From a virus: 24,383 bases of DNA. The notes beneath the pieces were generated by a model. That model was not told where the DNA came from and did not search any database. It worked only from the letters and a program-made list of their open reading frames with translations. Below are positions 20,830-24,383 of the stretch, in pieces; positions within the stretch are counted from its first letter, which is position 1; every line of letters begins with the position of its first letter. The DNA lies in IMG/VR virus record IMGVR_UViG_3300028774_000039, positions 1 to 24,383 of that record; one strand, written 5' to 3'. The translations under genes and the position numbers were made by a program.

Positions 20830-23370
20830 ATGGCAAAAAACACAAATCCGATCGGCTTAGATAAGCCTTTACAAAGTTCCGGAACTAAAGTTGTAATGCA
20901 AACGCTTACTGTTCGCCCTTCCCGCATTGAAAGTGCTGATATCAGTACATGGACCAATGCAATCAATGCATTCAAAAATGGAAGCAGAACGGCATGGTTT
21001 AACTTGTGTGAGAATTTAATGTCTGATGGAGTTCTTGCTGATGCTATCGATAAGTTAGTAGAAGAGGTTACCGGTGCTGAAATAGCATTTCAAATTGATG
21101 GAAAGACGGTAGATGTAATTAATGATCTTATTGATACCCCTGAATTTGAAGAGCTATTGAAAGAAATAGCCTTATCAAAAGTTTATGGACGTTCCGTAAT
21201 TGAATGTGGCTTTACGCCGGCATTTAGTGCATATTCCTATCCTCGCAAAAATTGCATTATAAAAAACATGACCTTGCCACTATCACAGCGGGTAAAATTC
21301 ATAGCAGCAAAAGAGGGGGATACAAATGGTTATGACTATAGCAATGATGATTTTATATTTGAGGTGGGTAAAGATGATGATTTAGGTCTGATATTCCGTG
21401 CGGCACAATATGTTATCTATAAACGGGGTAATTTTGGTGACTGGGCACAATTTGCGGAGATATTTGGTATGCCGTTTTTATTAGGAAAATATAATTCTAC
21501 TGATACAAATGCGCGGGATCAATTATTTCTTGCTTTATCACAAATTGGTGGTAAGCCGGTAGCTGCCGTTCCAAAAGAAAGCGATGTCGAGGTAGTTCAA
21601 AATACGTCTACGGGTTCAACAAATTTATATAAAGGATTGAAGGATGCCTGTAATGAAGAAATACTAATAGCCATCCAAGGAGAAACAATGACTACCCTGT
21701 CGGGTTCTTCTTTGTCTCAGTCGAAAGTACACCAGGAAACTAATACAAAGAAGGGAAAAGCTCTGAAGCGCTATGTTCAGCGGATGTTGAATAAGCACCT
21801 CGTACCGTTATTGATTAAACGCGGATATCCGGTTGCCGGAGGTAAATTTGTATTTCCAAAATCAGCTACAGAAATTACGGTAGATGAATTAGATACTTTA
21901 TCCGATATGATTGACATACCGGCAGAGTTTGTACATAACAAATTCGGAATTCCAATGGCCAAAGAAGGTGAGAAAATAGCTAAAAAAACTCAACCGGCAG
22001 CAAACATTGTCCCTGATCCTAATGCACCGGCTGATCCGCCAACACCTCCGGACCAGGTTCCGCCTGTTCCGGCTGAACCTGCATCTAAAAAAACACAAAA
22101 GCAGACCAGTAAAAAACCGGAAGTAAAATTACAGGATGATAAGCGTAATTTCTTTTTAGAGCTCTTCGATTTTTTCGTCGAAGCCCCGACACTGATCGGG
22201 GCGTCAGTAAAATTCAACAGGAAATCGACGAACAATACACGCACCGACATTAATTTAGCTGATGATTATTCTATCGATGTAAATGACCTCGTAAATAGGG
22301 CTATTAAAGAGCTATATTACAACAAAGCGAAGCGGGATGAACTGATCAACCGTAATTTATTTGAAGCGACTCGTGGCCCTTTAATTACAGCCATAAGCAA
22401 AGAACTATCACCGGTTAATGATAATGAATTTATAAGTCAGTTTCGGAACAATACGGATGTTTTTGCCGCATTTAAAAATCACGTACAGACAAAAGAAATA
22501 GTAGGATTACTGGTTGATGAAAACGATAAACTAAAACCGTTTTATAAGTTTAAAAAAGAAGCTTTACATCTTTCTAAAAAATATAATGTTGAATGGCTAA
22601 AAACTGAATATAATCAGGCCATACGTACCGCCAGAACAGCAGCGAATCTCAAACTATGGGAAAAAACGTTGCATCTATATCCAAACCTTGAGTATTGCGA
22701 AACTACGGCAAACGAACCGGATGCAAAACACCTGGAATATGTAGGGACTATTTTACCGTTTCATCATGCCTGGTGGGTTAAACATATGCCACCAAGTCGT
22801 TGGGGTTGTCAGTGCTCTGTAAGACAAACAGACAAAGCCGTTACGCCGGTTCCGGATGGTGATTACAATGAACCCGGGTTTGATGAAAATGTATTAGATA
22901 CCGCACAATTCATAAATGTTAGTGACACGGCATATTACAAAAATACAGATATTAACTTACGCGATTTGGTTGAGGAGGAAGCTGCAATTTTAGCAAAAGT
23001 TATAAGGAAGGAAAAACGGAATCAGGCATTAGAAAATACAAGGTATTTGAAAGGAAAAGCAATTATAAATGAAGATTCCGGACTGAAAATAAATTTTACT
23101 ATTACCGGATTAAAAGAAGCAATTAATAATCCGTTTTCAGCATATGAAGACAAATTAAATATATTTGACAATTTAGCCGATATATTGAAAGCTGCTAAAT
23201 ATGAAGGGTCGGTACCCAATACTAAATTGACTAAAAAAACTGATATTATCAAATATCATTATTTTGATGTAACTATAGGTAGTGAACCGGCATTCTTGGT
23301 GGTTAGTGAAGATAAATTTGGTAAGAAAACCTTTTATTCAATTACCGAAAAAAGAAAAACAATCGAATAA
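20830..23370 (+). CDS. Portal-MuF fusion with C-terminal PBECR-like nuclease domain
   Basis: 846 aa, ATG start. Residues about 1-390 are a Mu gp29-like (DUF935) portal: WTNAINAFKNGSRTAWFNLC, YGRSVIECGFTP, RGNFGDWAQFAEIFGMPFLL, and an ALKRYVQRMLNKHLVPLLIK helix. Residues about 395-440 are a Pro- and Lys-rich linker. Residues about 470-690 are a Mu F-like minor head domain (EYNQAIRTARTAANLKLWEK, His645-His646, PPSRWGCQC with Cys660 and Cys662). After a charged helix, residues about 742-841 resemble a BECR-fold phage nuclease (PBECR): KGKAIINEDSGLKINFTITG, KLNIFDNLADILKAAKYEGS, DIIKYHYFDV, FLVVSEDKFGKKTFYSITE. Portal and MuF are normally separate proteins. A toxin-like domain on MuF would enter the host with the DNA. 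No immunity gene is obvious next to it. Confidence 0.85.
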   Translation: MAKNTNPIGLDKPLQSSGTKVVMQTLTVRPSRIESADISTWTNAINAFKNGSRTAWFNLCENLMSDGVLADAIDKLVEEVTGAEIAFQIDGKTVDVINDLIDTPEFEELLKEIALSKVYGRSVIECGFTPAFSAYSYPRKNCIIKNMTLPLSQRVKFIAAKEGDTNGYDYSNDDFIFEVGKDDDLGLIFRAAQYVIYKRGNFGDWAQFAEIFGMPFLLGKYNSTDTNARDQLFLALSQIGGKPVAAVPKESDVEVVQNTSTGSTNLYKGLKDACNEEILIAIQGETMTTLSGSSLSQSKVHQETNTKKGKALKRYVQRMLNKHLVPLLIKRGYPVAGGKFVFPKSATEITVDELDTLSDMIDIPAEFVHNKFGIPMAKEGEKIAKKTQPAANIVPDPNAPADPPTPPDQVPPVPAEPASKKTQKQTSKKPEVKLQDDKRNFFLELFDFFVEAPTLIGASVKFNRKSTNNTRTDINLADDYSIDVNDLVNRAIKELYYNKAKRDELINRNLFEATRGPLITAISKELSPVNDNEFISQFRNNTDVFAAFKNHVQTKEIVGLLVDENDKLKPFYKFKKEALHLSKKYNVEWLKTEYNQAIRTARTAANLKLWEKTLHLYPNLEYCETTANEPDAKHLEYVGTILPFHHAWWVKHMPPSRWGCQCSVRQTDKAVTPVPDGDYNEPGFDENVLDTAQFINVSDTAYYKNTDINLRDLVEEEAAILAKVIRKEKRNQALENTRYLKGKAIINEDSGLKINFTITGLKEAINNPFSAYEDKLNIFDNLADILKAAKYEGSVPNTKLTKKTDIIKYHYFDVTIGSEPAFLVVSEDKFGKKTFYSITEKRKTIE

Positions 23371-23426
23371 AGTTTAACTTAGAGGAGAATACAGTCCAAT
23401 GCGTTGGCTTTAAGCGATTGTTTTTC
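23354..23426 (+). terminator. Long inverted repeat over the portal stop codon
   Basis: GAAAAACAATCG (23354-23365) and CGATTGTTTTTC (23415-23426) are perfect 12-bp inverted repeats, 49 nt apart. The left arm covers the last codons of the portal gene. Inside, AGtCCAA-tgcg-TTGGCT forms a small second hairpin. The right arm carries TTGTTTTTC, so it may act as a weak terminator or stability element before gpG. The rest of 23427-23519 is AT-rich and probably holds a promoter, but I see no consensus. Confidence 0.5.
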
Positions 23427-23519
23427 GTCCAGCAAATATACTACATATTTTGAATTATTATTCTTTTAAATGCTGTTTTTTTGCGGTTTAAATGAAATTT
23501 TAATATAATAATTAGTGAA

Positions 23520-23996
23520 ATGGACATATCCGAGTTTGCAAAACAATTTTCAAATCAAATGAAAGAAGTAAATGACTTCCTTCAAGGTGACGATGTGAAA
23601 GATATTATGGGTGTGGAGGCGGTAAACCATTTTAAAGATTCATTCAAAAATGAAGGATTTACAGACGAAACATTAGAAAAATGGCAGGATGTAGAACGTC
23701 GGAACCCATCTTCAAAATGGTATAAAGAAGGGAAAGCAAGCGCCGGCCGTAAGATATTGAGTGGTGAAACAAAAGAACTGCAACAATCAACATCATATAC
23801 CTATATATCAGACGGTGTACGAATAACAAATGCAACTCCGTATGCTTCCGTTCACCAAAATGGTGGTATGGCTAAGATATTCGGGAAAAAGGAATTCACG
23901 ATGAAAGCCCGTCCATTTATTGGTAAATCTGTAGTGATGATAGATAATATAAAGGATAAGATAACAAATGAAATTAAAGACCGATTAACAAAATAA
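23520..23996 (+). CDS. Mu gpG-like virion morphogenesis protein
   Basis: 158 aa, ATG start. Pattern of the phage virion morphogenesis / tail completion family: N-terminal helices (DISEFAKQFSNQMKEVNDFL), VEAVNHFKDSFKNEGFTDET, then WQDVERRNP, GRKILSGETKELQQSTSYTY, and the conserved RITNATPYASVHQNGG followed by MKARPFIGKS. In Mu, gpG is a late head gene following gp30/F. The protein completes the head-tail joining region. A 149-nt gap with an inverted repeat separates it from the portal fusion gene. Confidence 0.85.
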   Translation: MDISEFAKQFSNQMKEVNDFLQGDDVKDIMGVEAVNHFKDSFKNEGFTDETLEKWQDVERRNPSSKWYKEGKASAGRKILSGETKELQQSTSYTYISDGVRITNATPYASVHQNGGMAKIFGKKEFTMKARPFIGKSVVMIDNIKDKITNEIKDRLTK

Positions 23997-24001
23997 ATTA
24001 T

Positions 24002-24383
24002 ATGAAGACGATATATACCGCAATTAGGGATCAACTTAAAACTAATATATCTGCACTTAAATGGATAGATGAAGATTTTGGACAATTAAACGGACCGGCA
24101 GACAAACGTCCGCCTCTTAAATTCCCCTGTGCGCTGATCGGAATAAAAATTAATGAATGTAAAGACCTTACAGATAAATCACAACAATGTAAAGCTGAAA
24201 TTACGATCCGCCTGGCATTTGATACGGTTATGCATACGGCTAATTCCGAAGAAACAACAGCTCATCAGACTGCAAGTCTATCCCCTTATGACACTATTGC
24301 TGCCGTTTATGCCGCATTGCAGGGTTTTGAAACTGATAATTTTGAGTCTCTATCACGCAAAACCCAATTTGATGAAAAGCGAT
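24002..24383 (+). CDS. Partial gene, probable tail-terminator or neck protein
   Basis: ATG at 24002, 5 nt after the gpG stop; open to the window end (127 codons), so the 3' end is missing. The start reads MKTIYTAIRDQLKTNISALK, followed by WIDEDFGQLN, RPPLKFPCALIGIKINECKD, AEITIRLAFDTVMHTANSEE and YDTIAAVYAALQGFETDNFE. Size, beta-strand then helix order and position after gpG fit a tail terminator or neck protein of Bacteroidota phages. No motif settles it. Not a complete gene here, so length cannot be judged. Confidence 0.6.
   Translation, partial: MKTIYTAIRDQLKTNISALKWIDEDFGQLNGPADKRPPLKFPCALIGIKINECKDLTDKSQQCKAEITIRLAFDTVMHTANSEETTAHQTASLSPYDTIAAVYAALQGFETDNFESLSRKTQFDEKR

Noticed and set aside
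1-24383. CRISPR array, tRNA or rRNA genes, insertion sequences, diversity-generating retroelement
   Set aside because: No regularly spaced repeat-spacer units, no cloverleaf sequences, no transposase or reverse transcriptase frames, and no template/variable repeat pair were seen.

Overview
The window looks like part of a temperate siphovirus (prophage or phage genome) of a Bacteroidota host. The DNA is AT-rich, and the two clearest promoters match the Bacteroidota -7 element TAnnTTTG. The head genes resemble the Mu-like head set seen in Bacteroidales phages: TerS, TerL, a gp36-like connector, a Mu gp29-like portal fused to a Mu F-like domain, and gpG. A BRO antirepressor supports a temperate lifestyle, although no integrase or transposase lies inside the window.

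Layout. 1-590 is mostly non-coding. It holds three TTGTACAA palindromes, the 3' end of a broken leftward gene, a terminator hairpin, and a promoter followed directly by a compact, strongly structured RNA of about 170 nt. 590-2137 (+) carries a BRO-family antirepressor, a small hypothetical protein and a lipoprotein with its own promoter. A bidirectional terminator at 2153-2182 separates these from one long leftward late operon (17822 down to 2181). Read 5' to 3', that operon encodes protease/scaffold, major capsid protein with a C-terminal cadherin-like domain, a lysis block (degenerate amidase, GH108 muramidase, holin, coiled-coil membrane protein, candidate unimolecular spanin), tail tube, tail assembly chaperones with a probable -1 frameshift, tape measure, distal tail protein, three accessory tail proteins including a LamG lectin, and a tail hub/fibre protein.

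From a 171-nt divergent intergenic region, a second late operon runs rightwards (17994 to the window end): TerS, TerL, a small basic protein, a gp36-like connector, an 846-aa portal-MuF-nuclease-like fusion, gpG-like morphogenesis protein and a partial downstream gene. DNA packaging, portal and connector functions are therefore on one strand and capsid, lysis and tail on the other.

Most notable items: (1) the 393-564 RNA, whose two long pairings interleave (pseudoknot or switch), whose predicted 5' end falls on the first helix, and which ends in a U-tract; (2) a portal-MuF-PBECR-like toxin triple fusion; (3) an amidase that has lost nearly all expected catalytic and zinc residues; (4) a candidate unimolecular spanin; (5) a leftover second LamG C-terminus downstream of the lectin gene, which looks like a receptor-binding domain swap scar; (6) an unannotated -1 frameshift joining the two tail chaperone frames. 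All functional calls come from reading the sequence; no database search was run.
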